In this document: in pieces, positions 1-10,135 of the stretch
How the letters are laid out: each line of letters starts with the position of its first letter
Position numbering within the stretch: position 1 is the stretch's first letter
DNA from: Tretioscincus oriximinensis
Lineage: Eukaryota > Chordata > Lepidosauria > Squamata > Gymnophthalmidae
Direction: 5' to 3'
Assembly (NCBI GenBank): GCA_022410635.1
Contig: JAJVDF010000046.1
Coordinates: 3,102,995 to 3,166,994 of the forward strand
Length of the DNA: 64,000 nt
Position numbers and translations under genes: made by a program
The notes under the pieces: generated by a model
Databases searched by the model: none
What the model saw: the letters and a program-made list of their open reading frames with translations, nothing else
Told to the model about the DNA's origin: nothing

Positions 1-228
1 GACAGGTTTGTCCAATGGGTGCTGATATCTTGCTAGAAATGATAGTGTTTTTTCAAGTATCATCACAATACCATTCATACCTCTCCATTTGTGAATTCAT
101 AGCTCATGCTTGTCTTAGTTTGCTAACACAGGCCTTCAGCCACATAGCTGGCAGAAATGTCCACCTGGAAGGTCTTCTACAAAAACAGAAATCCACATGG
201 AAATATCTCAAAGCCAGTGAAGAATTTT
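1..228. other. Unassigned flank left of the L1
   Basis: AT-rich sequence without a recognisable repeat or protein homology. A short open frame at 15-230 is not supported by any motif. The right end is the target site into which the L1 was inserted. Confidence 0.5.
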
Positions 229-247
229 AAGAATTAAATTCTATACG
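229..247 (+). repeat. Left target-site duplication of the L1
   Basis: The sequence aagaattaaattctatacg here matches aagaattaattctatacg at 3434-3451 except for one extra A. The right copy directly follows the A-rich tail of the L1, as expected for target-primed insertion. Confidence 0.88.
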
Positions 248-311
248 GATTATATAGAATAAATTCTTAAAATTCTTAGGAGTAAAAATACCAAAAAATC
301 CGAATAAAATT

Positions 312-510
312 ATGGACCTCAACTTTAAACCTCTCTGGAGGAAGGTCTATAAGATAATGAATCAATGGCCCCATAAAAATTGGAAGATAGACACTAAGAG
401 AAGGACCTTGAATATGTTTATTTTACCGAGGTATTTGTACTTATTTCATACCATCGTAGAGAATATAACCCCTAAGGTTCTGGGGAAGTGGGAAACAGAA
501 ATTTAAAAAA
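312..510 (+). pseudogene. L1 ORF2 fragment, region after the reverse transcriptase
   Basis: The frame reads a leucine and aromatic-rich segment (LW.KVYKIMNQW, then LNMFILPRYLYLFHTI) that matches the usual region of L1 ORF2 downstream of the reverse transcriptase, where the protein describes the ILPK/RYLYLF element. It ends at a stop near 504. The next ORF2 segment continues in another frame from about 524, so there is a frameshift between them. No start codon is meaningful because the element is 5' truncated. Confidence 0.8.
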
Positions 511-525
511 TGGAGTCTAGATAAC

Positions 526-1718
526 AACAAATCAAGAATTGCAAACTCAAGGTTTTATGCCCGGCAAGGGGATGCTGGCTGGGGCTTCCCTAGTTTGATA
601 TTATATTATGAAGCCTGGCAATTGGCAAGATTAATAGAATTAGAGTATAGTTGGCATAATAAAGCAGTAAGAATAGAAAGATCGTTAAATGTGATAAAAT
701 ACATATTAACATAAGGACACGTTGGTTAAGACCTTTTTTATTAAGTTGGAAACTATGGCAGAATTTATATAAAAAATTAGTGCCATCTGCAGTAACATTG
801 GCTTCTTTGAAATATATAAACCCAAATGGAGAGCCAAGATTAGATATGTATTTGTCCAGTTTTACAGCAATCAGACTTAGGGATCTCTTTCTACCTGACG
901 GTTCACCTATGCTGATAGGGCAAATTAGGCTATTAACCAACTTGAGAAATTTATGGATAGAGGAGATGGCTCTATACTCATTTATATCCCAGAGAAGCAT
1001 TCAAAATCAGATGCATACGGACAAGACAAATTTTGAAGTAATTATAGAGGACCGGTTAAAGAACAAAGTAAGCATAGTGGGGAGGCTCTATCAGAAATTA
1101 TTACGAATTAAGTACAAAAATAAAGTTAAACTAAGACAGGCCTGGAATCAGGACATTCACATAGCGGATCCATATTGGAATATCTGGGTTAAAGATATCA
1201 ACATGATTAAGATAGGGAAATTTAAGGAGACGGAATTTAAATTAATTACAAGATGGTACCGCACACCAGCGCAATTGTTCCATATAACAGGGATTTCAGC
1301 AGCATGCTGGCATAATTGCCATATGAGGGGCACATATTTTCACATGTGGGCTCAATGCCCTGCAATTTTAGGATTTAAAACAACTATACTTAGCGAGATA
1401 AAATTAATTACAAACATAGACCTCCCGGCGGGTGATCATTTATTCTGGTTGACCACAAGAATTTCTGTCCCGGTACCGAATTATGAAACAGCTTATTTCA
1501 TAAAAAGAGCTATCTGGGCTGCGCATCTGGNAGTGGCCAGGGGCTGGAAAGATAAGACACAATGGTCTGTAAATCTTTGGTACGACTATTTAGGAGAATT
1601 TGTGTTACAAGAGGCCATCCGGGAAAAAAGGATGCATTTACAAGGTTTAACTACAAATCATACCTGGTTGAACAATTGGAAAAGCTTAATTCAGTTTGGT
1701 GTAAATAGACAAAACTGA
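526..1718 (+). pseudogene. L1 ORF2 C-terminus, first tandem copy
   Basis: The translation starts with a segment ending WGFPSLILYYEAWQLARLIELEY, typical of L1 ORF2 upstream of its C-terminal domain. It closes with a Cys/His cluster, CW..C (around 1310), then TYFHMW and CP (around 1345), the conserved C-terminal zinc-knuckle-like region. A 25-bp deletion near 694, relative to the second copy, breaks the frame. After it the frame is open from 780 to the stop at 1718. There is one ambiguous base at 1531. The long antisense frame at 590-1000 is a shadow of this. Confidence 0.88.
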
Positions 1719-1954
1719 TTATTACGTATGTATACTATACAGCTTATTTCCCATTTGCAAATTATGTAAGAGGGTTTTTTTTTTAACTATAACGTTATCC
1801 TGTGGTGGTGGAGGGGTGGGGTTGTAGGGGGAAGATAGGGAAGATGGTACATTGTAATGTGGAATTCTACTATTATTGTATTATTATCTTTTTCATCATT
1901 GTACCTATAATGCTTTTGTTTGAATGTGAATTTGGTAATATTGTAAATAATAAN
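1719..1954 (+). mobile_element. L1 3' UTR, first tandem copy
   Basis: Non-coding tail between the ORF2 stop and the junction with the second copy. It contains a T run, a G-rich patch near 1802-1845 and ends in AATAATAA. At the ambiguous base 1954 it passes straight into ORF2 sequence of the second copy without a poly-A tail. Confidence 0.85.
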
Positions 1955-3172
1955 AACAAATCAAGAATTGCAAACTCAAGGTTTTATGCCCGGCAAGGGG
2001 ATGCTGGCTGGGGCTTCCCTAGTTTGATATTATATTATGAAGCCTGGCAATTGGCAAGNTTAATAGAATTAGAGTATAGTTAGCATAATAAAGCAGTAAG
2101 AATAGAAAGATCATTAAATGTGATAAACAAACTATCAATGTTCATGGACAAAATACATATTAACATAAGGACACGTTGGTTAAGACCTTTTTTATTAAGT
2201 TGGAAACTATGGCAGAATTTATATAAAAAATTAGCGCCATCTGCAGTAACATTGGCTTCTTTGAAATATATAAACCCAAATGGAGAGCCAAGATTAGATA
2301 TGTATTTGTCCAGTTTTATAGCAATCAGACTTAGGGATCTCTTTCTACCTGACGGTTCACCTATGCCGATAGGGCAAATTAGGCTATTAACCAACTTGAG
2401 AAATTTATGGATAGAGGAGATGGCTCTATACTCATTTATATCCCAGAGAAGCATTCAAAATCAGATGCNTACGGACAAGACAAATTTTGAAGTAATTATA
2501 GAGGACCGGTTAAAGAACAAAGTAAGCATAGTGGGGAGGCTCTATCAGNAATTATTACGAATTAAGTACAAAAATAAAGTTAAACTAAGACAGGCCTGGA
2601 ATCAGGACATTCACATAGCGGATCCATATTGGAATATCTGGGTTAAAGATATCAACATGATTAAGATAGGGAAATTTAAGGAGACGGAATTTAAATTAAT
2701 TACAAGATGGTACCGCACACCAGCGCAATTGTTCCATATAACAGGGATTTCAGCAGCATGCTGGCATAATTGCCATATGAGGGGCACATATTTTCACATG
2801 TGGGCTCAATGCCCTGCAATTTTAGGATTTAAAACAACTATACTTAGCGAGATAAAATTAATTACAAACATAGACCTCCCGGCGGGTGATCATTTATTCT
2901 GGTTGACCACAAGAATTTCTGTCCCGGTACCGAATTATGAAACAGCTTATTTCATAAAAAGAGCTATCTGGGCTGCGCATCTGGNAGTGGCCAGGGGCTG
3001 GAAAGATAAGACACAATGGTCTGTAAATCTTTGGTACGACTATTTAGGAGAATTTGTGTTACAAGAGGCCATCCGGGAAAAAAGGATGCATTTACAAGGT
3101 TTAACTACAAATCATACCTGGTTGAACAATTGGAAAAGCTTAATTCAGTTTGGTGTAAATAGACAAAACTGA
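1955..3172 (+). pseudogene. L1 ORF2 C-terminus, second tandem copy
   Basis: Nearly identical to 526-1718, offset 1429 bp before and 1454 bp after the 25-bp indel. It keeps the 25 bp missing from the first copy, so one frame runs from 2120 to the stop at 3172. It has a TAG stop near 2081 where the first copy has TGG. Ambiguous bases fall at 2059, 2469, 2549 and 2985. The one at 2985 is at exactly the position of the ambiguous base at 1531 in the first copy. Confidence 0.9.
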
Positions 3173-3433
3173 TTATTACGTATGTATACTATACAGCTTA
3201 TTTCCCATTTGCAAATTATGTAAGAGGGTTTTTTTTTTAACTATAACGTTATCCTGTGGTGGTGGAGGGGTGGGGTTGTAGGGGGAAGATAGGGAAGATG
3301 GTACATTGTAATGTGGAATTCTACTATTATTGTATTATTATCTTTTTCATCATTGTACCTATAATGCTTTTGTTTGAATGTGAATTTGGTAATATTGTAA
3401 ATAATAATAATAAAAACTATCGATTAAAAAAAA
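3173..3433 (+). mobile_element. L1 3' UTR and tail, second tandem copy
   Basis: Same 3' UTR as at 1719-1953, here followed by the true element end: AAT repeats, then a short spacer and a run of As at 3426-3435. The right TSD follows at 3434-3451. Confidence 0.85.
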
Positions 3434-3451
3434 AAGAATTAATTCTATACG

Positions 3452-4505
3452 TTTCCAGCTGTAATAATGATTAGAACTCTCACATCCATTACTTCATCTA
3501 TCACACTGTAAATTTANCTGCACATCGCAATTTTAATATATCGAATAACAAGTTCCTGTTTTGTTTTTTAGACAAATTAATTTTGCTAGTTTTACTAGTT
3601 GTAAAAAAAATTCTATTATTCATGATTAATAGTTGTATAGCCCATAAAACACATAGATGCCCACAGAAACCTGGGAAGGAGAGTTACATTTTTAAATAAA
3701 TTTTAGGCCTTCTACTAAAATGGAATGTAAATTCTTAAATAAATATATCTTTGTCTTACAAGTTCATTGNATTTCAAGGTGAAAAGAACAACAATGTCTC
3801 TTAAAGTTGGCATTTTATTTAATAGTTTTCCAAGGAAAACACATTAGTTCCTTCAGTGTAAAACATCAACAGCAATTAACTTCCATGGCTGTTCTGCCTT
3901 TAAATACTGATTTACGAACTCCTTGTTGAGCTCCTATCTTGCCACAAAAAAAAACCCCAGAAACTATCAGGCCAAAGAGAGTTGAATTACCTCAAGTTGT
4001 AATGCTTAATATTTTTGTCAAATAGTTTCACAGAGCCTATGGGTTTCAGAAGAATTCATTTGTCTTATGGGCATATTAATTGATGTAAGAGCCAGTTAAC
4101 ATTTCAGAGCAGTTTTGCCAAAGGATTCTTTTTTAGAAGTCAGTTGTATTTACACAGAAAAATGGTACTGGGGAAAGGAGAATTGTTTGCAGAGGTATGT
4201 ATGAACAGCATATATATATATATATATTCTTTTAGTATTGTTAGGTGCTGTTCCAACACGTGAAGGACTGAACTAAAGAATGGGTCGAGGGGAATACCTT
4301 TCCCTGCTTTAGTCCAGTTCTTCAGGATTGAAGATGGATAAAAGTATGTGCCAGAGCAGCACCTTAGAGTTTTCTAAGAAACTGCCAAGATGTTCAATTT
4401 GGCCTGGAGTATTATTAACACTGTTCTACATTTGTAGAACAGATGCCTCTATATTTGGGGGCTGAATCACCTTTCAAAGCCCGAAGGCTTCCATTCTATC
4501 TTCCA
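3452..4505. other. Unassigned AT-rich sequence
   Basis: No coding signal. It contains single ambiguous bases at 3517 and 3770, an (AT)n run at 4210-4227, and a short inverted pair near 4263-4325 (gactgaactaaag facing ctttagtccagttc) that resembles a motif seen elsewhere in the window (see 23548). Confidence 0.4.
4210..4227. repeat. (AT)n microsatellite
   Basis: Nine AT units in a row. Confidence 0.9.
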
Positions 4506-4715
4506 CTCCAGGCTATGGTGGTTCCCATGTATCTACAGTCAGTTGCAAGGTGCTCACCCCTCGCCACGCAATTTCTTGCAATTCATGCTTTCGAATAGCT
4601 GGGTTGGCTAGAGCTACAGGCTAGTGGAAGGTGCTCACCCCTCCCCACGTCCCACACAGGGCTTCGAAACCCGATCTCCCAGGCGAGAGACGAATTCCTA
4701 AGCAACTGAGCTATC
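4505..4715 (-). mobile_element. tRNA-derived SINE, unnamed family
   Basis: Read on the - strand, the start near 4715 gives a tRNA-like head with an A-box-like tagctcagttgc and a B-box-like ggtttcgaagccc, followed by a G-rich block ending ggtgagcaccttccactag. The same body recurs at 21424-21545 on the + strand. The head differs from that of the Sauria SINEs in this window, so it is a separate Pol III-derived family. The last 90 bases repeat the gtgagcacctt block, which suggests a partial internal duplication. Confidence 0.65.
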
Positions 4716-4803
4716 TGTACCTGAGGTTAAGCTACCCTTACCAAGAAATTATTAAACCAAGCAAACCTGCAAAGCTCTCCTCTCTTCTATATGGCCCTGA
4801 GAA

Positions 4804-5440
4804 TAGGCTGACCAGATGCTGGGGGGAAACCCAGTTTTGGGGTGTCTACCCCGCACTCCCGGGGGCACCATTTCCCCGGGTTTTGCTAAGAAAAAATAAA
4901 TAAATAAATAAATTTTTATTTTAAAAAAAATCATTGCACCACCACTAGGGGGTTCTGGCAGCCGGGGCCAGCTCCTGAGGGTACCTTCCACTCAGTAAAA
5001 AATAAAAATTATCATGCACTTCAAACAATTCTCGCACACTTAAAAATATTTTTTTTAAAAAAAAAAATGATACACTGCACCACCACTAGGGGTCTCTAGC
5101 AACCGGAGCCAGCTCCTGAAGGCACCCTCCCCACTGTAAAAAAATCAAAAAAATCTGATGTACTCCAAAAATTCTCACACACTTAAAAAATTCTCACATG
5201 CTTCACAGATTTCTTGGGCAGGAATTTCGGAAGGGAATGCATCTTGGTGGGTAATTAGCACAAATATTATTTATTTATTTATTTATTTATTTCTATTTAT
5301 TTATTTACATTTTTATACAGCCCTATACCCGTAGGTCTCAGGGCAGTTAACAATAAAACCATCATTTTAACACATTAAAAAAGCCTTTTCTAAAAATATT
5401 AATTACCTCGGTTTGGGCCTCAGAAAATCTGGTCAGTCTA
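4804..5440. mobile_element. Long foldback hAT-like element (TAGGCTGACC family)
   Basis: Bounded by inverted termini taggctgaccagatg and aaatctggtcagtcta and by 8-bp TSDs cctgagaa (4796-4803) and cctgagac (5441-5448), 7 of 8 matching. An 8-bp TSD points to the hAT superfamily. The body holds two diverged copies of a block of about 140 bp, each with accaccactaggg followed by an agctcctgaggg-like sequence. It has no transposase frame, so it is non-autonomous. A reversed SINE tail is inserted at 5270-5393. A related element in opposite orientation is at 61335-61877. Confidence 0.8.
5270..5393 (-). mobile_element. SINE/LINE 3'-tail fragment nested in the foldback element
   Basis: Starts with (TTTA)n and continues as the reverse complement of a retroposon tail (tatacagccctatacc, then ctcagggcag). 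It is bounded by the 8-bp repeat aaatatta at 5262-5269 and 5394-5401. The uninterrupted sequence is seen in the sister element near 61370-61400, which confirms the insertion. Confidence 0.75.
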
Positions 5441-5448
5441 CCTGAGAC

Positions 5449-6134
5449 TCATCCTGCTAAAGATATTTTCCTGTCGCTGAACTTCATTCGCGCACAGTTC
5501 ATTAACACCTACATGCAATAATCTTTATTGGTTCTGATGTAAAGAAGAAAGATTGCTTGCTAATTTTTCATCAGTGTATTCTTAATGGCTGTTTCCACAG
5601 CTCGATGTAGATGTCAAATAGCATTCACAATTTTGTAACTTGGGTTTCGCTTCATGCTCATTTTCTTTTTATTTTTTTGGGGGGGGCAATATGTAAACAT
5701 TAAAAAGTTATTTTGCTAATGGAAATGCAAATAGCAAACTCATTATTTAGTCTACCCATATAATGAGTGATGGTGGGAACACAGGCTCCTATTAGCCCAG
5801 AAATGAAATGAGGGGGGAGTGAGAAATAACTGCACCATACATAGTTCAGTGTTATTATCAAACCTCTTTGTGCAAGCAGGATAGTTTGTAAAAATGTGAG
5901 ATGACGGCTGTTAAGTTGATTGTAGAAGCAACACATAAGTAATTAATTACTTTCTTTTAGAGAGAAAGCGAGAACAGTTGAAGAAAGGTTGTTGGTCATA
6001 GTGTAAATAAAAGTTTTATAAACACTTGGGTCCAATTTCTGTTTTCTGAAGAAGATGGCTATTCAGTAATGCTGAGAAAAGGTTGAAATGTTTATGGGGG
6101 TAAATAGATAACCTGAAAAGTGCTTTGGGAATAT
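5449..6134. other. Unassigned sequence
   Basis: No recognisable repeat or coding region. It contains a G7 run near 5680. Confidence 0.4.
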
Positions 6135-6144
6135 GCTATTATTG

Positions 6145-6304
6145 GGTTTTTTAGAGAAATAGCCGTGTTAGTCTAGTAGAAAGTCCAGCAAAGGAGCTAG
6201 CAGCACTTTGAGACCAACTTGAGAAAAGTGGGTGGCATAAGCTTTCGTAGACACATCTACTTCTTCTCAAGTTAGTCTCAAAGTGCCGCTAGCTCCTTTG
6301 CTGA
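6145..6304 (-). mobile_element. Solo Penelope-like terminus with inverted arms
   Basis: The sequence matches the terminal region of the PLE at 29797-31573 (agccgtgttagtcta, gctagcagcactttgag, gcataagctttcgtagac). It is flanked by a 10-bp TSD gctattattg at 6135-6144 and 6305-6314. Two 40-nt arms (6187-6226 and 6264-6303) are inverted copies with few mismatches. No reverse transcriptase is present. The ribozyme-like core seen in the larger element is cut at the arm junction here. Confidence 0.8.
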
Positions 6305-6314
6305 GCTATTATTG

Positions 6315-8513
6315 TTGTTTGGGATAACCTAATTGCCCATCCATCCTCACCTTCCTGTGTAACCATAGCAAAGATCTGATGTATACATGGGAAATTTTAT
6401 CCCTGCTCCATTGCCTGCCCAATGCATGATCTCTCCCGATTGGTTGCTCTTCTCCTCTCCTTATACATATGAGCTCCAGTGAGCATGGTTTGCCCCACAT
6501 CTCAATAGTCCCTTCCCCGATATCTATGTCCCCAACACAAGAGAATTTTTTCCAATCTGAAGTGAGAAATCTTTTTTCTCATTATTCCGCAAAGTTGATT
6601 ATCATAGCACCATTTTCCAGTAAAAATCAGCTGCAACGACCCTTTCATAGAGGGGAGAACCAACAGTTATCCCTCCTCTCAAGTGTGAGGCAGGAGACCC
6701 ATCACAGATAGAACTCAGATCATGCAACAGCGGAAAAAATGCTCCTGCAGGTAGAACAGCATCCAATCTCCCTTATAATCAAACTAAAGCCAGAAATGTG
6801 CTTTGGTTCCAGACACTCGTTTTGGTCCTACATTTCCCTCCTACACATTTGCACAAGAAGGAAGACAGCTTCCTCCAATAATGTACCTTGAAAATGGCCA
6901 CATGTTATTTAATAAAGGACTTTATTGTAGGGTGATGAGAACAACTCAATAATTGTTTGTCTGCTCTGCCCCTTTGACATCTCAAAGGACATCTTAAGTG
7001 CTTGCATGGATATACCCAGTTTGTAATTAAACAGATCAGCCGCTGTTTCCTAATGTTCTTTTCAAAGACTGTTAGGAGCTTCACTCTTTTAAATAAAACC
7101 GAAGGTTATCCTTTTTTTCTGGCTCCAAACCAAGTATGTCTCATAGAATTCACAGTTAGGTACATTCCAGATATAATAGTAAATATATGAAGTAATGAAT
7201 AGAAAACTAATATCAGAAAATCAGCTTTTTAAGAAACGAACAGGAGAAACACAGATGCTGACCTCACCAGCAAAGGACTTTCAAAGAAGAATTCTAATGT
7301 CAGCAAGAACGTAGCTACCATAGGGCAAGCCGACGCACACAACTGGGCCCCTGAACGTTTTGGCTGTTACGGGGGAGCAATGTCTGCCTTTGTTCCTGAG
7401 TGGCTGATTTTTTGATGCTGATTACCCCATGGGCACATCACAAGCAGTTCCAGATGAACACTGATTACTACTTATTAACACACGTGTGGCGCAATCAACA
7501 TCAGTGACTCAGCCGTGTGGCACTGAAGCCTTTAAAAATAAGGTAAGAAGGTAAGAAACTGAGCGAGGGGAGGCTTTCATTTATATGCCTGGGGCCCCCA
7601 TGAGTCTGGCTACACTATTGAATGTCAGCTGTCAAAACCACCATTTCTTTTTACTGTGGGGCCATTGTTTTCTAATCCACTAAGCTTTGAAAGAGACCAT
7701 TGCTTGGAATACACATATTTAAGGAAAACACCTACTACATTGCTACTACTCTTAGAGTTTCAATGTTTATTTTGAACATGTTAGCTGAATTGCCACTCTG
7801 CAGTAATAATTCAACTCTTCTTTTTCTTTTTTTACCCCTGGCATCCTCTTTGCCATAATAGCTAAGGCTGATGGGAACTGGAGTCTAGTAACGTCTGAAG
7901 AGATACAGCCTTTCCCACGCTTTGCATGCTTCCAAACATGCAGCACATTTTCAGGATATAGCAATCTATACATAATTGCCCCTCCACATACACTTACATT
8001 CATTGTGGCACGGGGCTGATGGAGAGGGCCACAGCACCACCTTAACAACAGCTGGGATGCTCTCCAGGTACTCACATGGCTCTCAGAAGCCTCCCTGTGC
8101 ACCAACCTCTGATTGGCAATTTGAGCAATTTCACGCTGCTTACTGCATTCCTGACTTGAAACATTTTTTCCTGGGCAAGTATAATCTCAGCAATGACCCC
8201 ACATTTGCCCTCCACTTCTGCAATATCCTTATGGTTAGGTGTACTGAGAAAGCTAAATACCCTCAATCTGGCATATAAGCAGCAATATGCTTCTTACACC
8301 TTTGTGCATTAAAATGATGTTCATTTGTTGCTGAGAAGAGGATTGATCCACTTCAATCCATACCTTCAAATGTGGAGGAGCTATAAAATCCATATATGGA
8401 TATGAAGTCCTTATATTTTATACATTTAACCTGGCCTTTGGTTGAAAAAGCAGCTCTCCCTTCCCTAAGTCCAGGCATTGTTTTAATATGTTATTGTGTT
8501 TCTAATACCTTCA
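6315..8513. other. Unassigned sequence with no gene
   Basis: About 2.2 kb with no recognisable coding region or full-length repeat. A segment near 7868-7895 (gctgatgggaactggagt) resembles a motif common in old hAT-type fragments, but it is too short to classify. Part of the stretch, especially 6900-7560, could be old unique sequence. Confidence 0.4.
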
Positions 8514-8521
8514 GGTATAGG
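8514..8521. repeat. Left 8-bp TSD of the hAT element
   Basis: ggtatagg, repeated exactly at 9098-9105. Confidence 0.9.
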
Positions 8522-9097
8522 TAGGGTTGCCATACATCCCGGTAAACCGGGACAAACCCGGTTTTGGGACTAAAATATAGTCCCCTCCGGGTTTTAAGCT
8601 AAAATCCCGGCTTTTTACATTCCCCGATGCTGCGTCAGGGAATGTAAAAAGGCGGGATTTTAAAGGAAAAGCAGCCGTCAGAGCTGACGGCTGCAGCCCG
8701 CGCAACGCTTTCCGGGGTCCTGGGAGGACCCTCGGAGTGCGCCACAGCTGCTCCTTGGCTGGAGGCGGGGTTTCGCTCTATTCTCGCCCACCAACTCGCC
8801 TCTAGAAACGCCTGGGTTTCTGACAGGAGGGCAGCNCTGTTCTCCTCTCAAAACCCAAGTGTTTTTGCTCTGCTGCTGCAGACGAGTTGGCGGCGAGAGC
8901 AGGGAGAAACCCCGCCACCAGCAAAGGAGCAGGTGCGCGCGCGTGCGTGCGTGCACACACGGACGCTTGTAGTGAGACAGGCAGGGGTTTTGCCTGTCTC
9001 GCTACAAGTGTCCGTATGTGCGCATGCGCACGTGCGCACACACACACGCGCACCCCACCCCGTCCCGGTTTTGGGTTACCAGAATATGGCAACCCTA
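8522..9097. mobile_element. Non-autonomous hAT element (TAGGGTTGCC termini)
   Basis: Terminal inverted repeats tagggttgccata and tatggcaaccct(a) are flanked by a perfect 8-bp TSD. The interior is GC-rich and folds back on itself: the segment near 8765-8805 is the inverted partner of 8880-8925, and gacgcttgtagtgagacagg near 8962 is inverted at 8993-9015. It includes an alternating CA/CG stretch at 8935-9055 and one ambiguous base near 8836. Several short frames here are products of high GC and are not genes. A deleted relative is at 58734-59080. Confidence 0.88.
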
Positions 9098-9105
9098 GGT
9101 ATAGG

Positions 9106-9394
9106 GCAATTTAGAAATAAATAAATAGCTCAAAATGGATAGTTGCCCTTTCTCTATCATGCATATAATGAAATCTTTTGTCACGATGATGGCTTCCTTA
9201 TTTTTTTTAAAAAGGGAAGCTAATTTCCATAGATCCCATGGAAACCCACTGTTTCTGATTAGCTCTGCCCTCTGTTTTTAGCAGATCCGCACATCATAGT
9301 GCGTGTAAACCACAAAATAGGTCTGAAAATTTCTTCTCAGTGAGGGTAAACAAGTACAGTCTCCACAATACATAGCGCTGCTATTGAGATGATA
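9106..9394. other. Unassigned sequence
   Basis: No repeat or coding signal seen. It may be the outer part of the conserved-looking stretch that follows. Confidence 0.35.
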
Positions 9395-9570
9395 ATACAT
9401 CCGTCTCTCTTGCCATGTAATCAAAGTCATTATCGGCCCAATTACAATGAAACTGTCTTAATGATAATCAAACAAAGGAGATAACTTTGCTGCCCTTCTC
9501 CTAACGAAGGTATTCTTCCATGTAAACAATCATTAAGATGCACTGCAGGTGCCTTTCCCGCTCACACAAA
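9395..9570. promoter_or_regulatory. Candidate conserved non-coding element / enhancer
   Basis: Repeat-free sequence with a dense set of homeodomain-type cores (taatcaaag, cattatc, aattaca, ttaatgataatc), and two ATCAAA/TCAAAG sites of the TCF/LEF type. Base composition is more balanced than its surroundings. This is the look of a developmental enhancer in a gene desert, but the call is inference from sequence texture only. Confidence 0.35.
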
Positions 9571-9960
9571 CACTCACAACGTTGCTCCAGAAGGATCAGA
9601 ACTTGGTTAGGATTGCGATCACACAAAGAACGAGAGAAATTATGCATTATTCCTTGAGGTACTTGGAAATCCTATCACGCTTTCAATACCATCACATAAC
9701 ACCGTTATTTAAGTCTCTCTCACGTGGAGAGTTCCAAAAACAGATGATTAGATGGGAAAGAAAGGGAATTATCATGCTCGCTCTTGCTTTCCTGATTAAA
9801 AAACATGAAGTTAACAGACACATGTGCCTTCTGCCACTTGAGTGCTCACGGTTAGGTGCCTTCACAATGTCATGACTTCGATTAAGACAACTAATGTGTC
9901 ACTAAATTGCACTTCTCTGCACTAAATTTTTGATCAGGCAAATGTTCCCCTGAAGCAGTA
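9571..9960. other. Unassigned sequence
   Basis: An open frame at 9549-9875 (108 codons) has no recognisable motif and no support as a gene. Confidence 0.35.
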
Positions 9961-10135
9961 TATAAGAACATAAGAACATAAGAAGAGCCATACTGGATCA
10001 GGCCACAGCCCATCAAGTCCAGCATCCTGTGTCACAAAGAGGCCCACCAGATGCACCTGGGCAGTCTGAACAGAGGAAAGCAAAATATGCACCTGCTCAT
10101 GACTCCCTGCAAATGGCACTTCAGTAGCCAGAACA
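9961..10135 (-). mobile_element. CR1 LINE 3'-UTR fragment
   Basis: Starts with the repeated ataagaacataag units that form the CR1 3' end, then the characteristic 3' UTR (tggatcaggccacagcccat, gatgcacctgggcag, tgactccctgcaaatgg). Read in CR1 sense it lies on the - strand and is 5' truncated. The same 3' UTR recurs at 22088, 23780, 29222, 33230, 45460 and 46279. Confidence 0.88.

Larger units (their letters stand above)
248..3433 (+). mobile_element. 5'-truncated L1 LINE with internal tandem duplication
   Basis: The insertion holds only the C-terminal part of L1 ORF2 and the 3' UTR, ending in an AAT-rich then A-rich tail at 3401-3433. It is flanked by near-identical 18-19 bp TSDs at 229-247 and 3434-3451. 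The reverse transcriptase and endonuclease domains are absent, so it was dead on arrival. About 1.43-1.45 kb of ORF2 C-terminus plus 3' UTR is present twice head to tail (526-1954 and 1955-3408). Both units lie inside a single TSD pair, so the duplication happened within this insertion or in the assembly, and not by two separate integrations at different sites. Confidence 0.9.

Noticed and set aside
590..1000. 136-codon frame on the - strand, repeated at 2080-2454
   Set aside because: It is antisense to the L1 ORF2 segment and copied with the tandem unit; it has no homology of its own.
4640..4715. Possible functional tRNA gene on the - strand
   Set aside because: The cloverleaf arms do not close and the body continues into SINE sequence; it recurs at 21424 as a repeat.
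8802..9124. Several overlapping Cys/Arg/Ala-rich frames on both strands
   Set aside because: They come from alternating CA/CG sequence inside a hAT element.
9549..9875. 108-codon frame next to the candidate enhancer
   Set aside because: No motif and no exon-like context; expected by chance.
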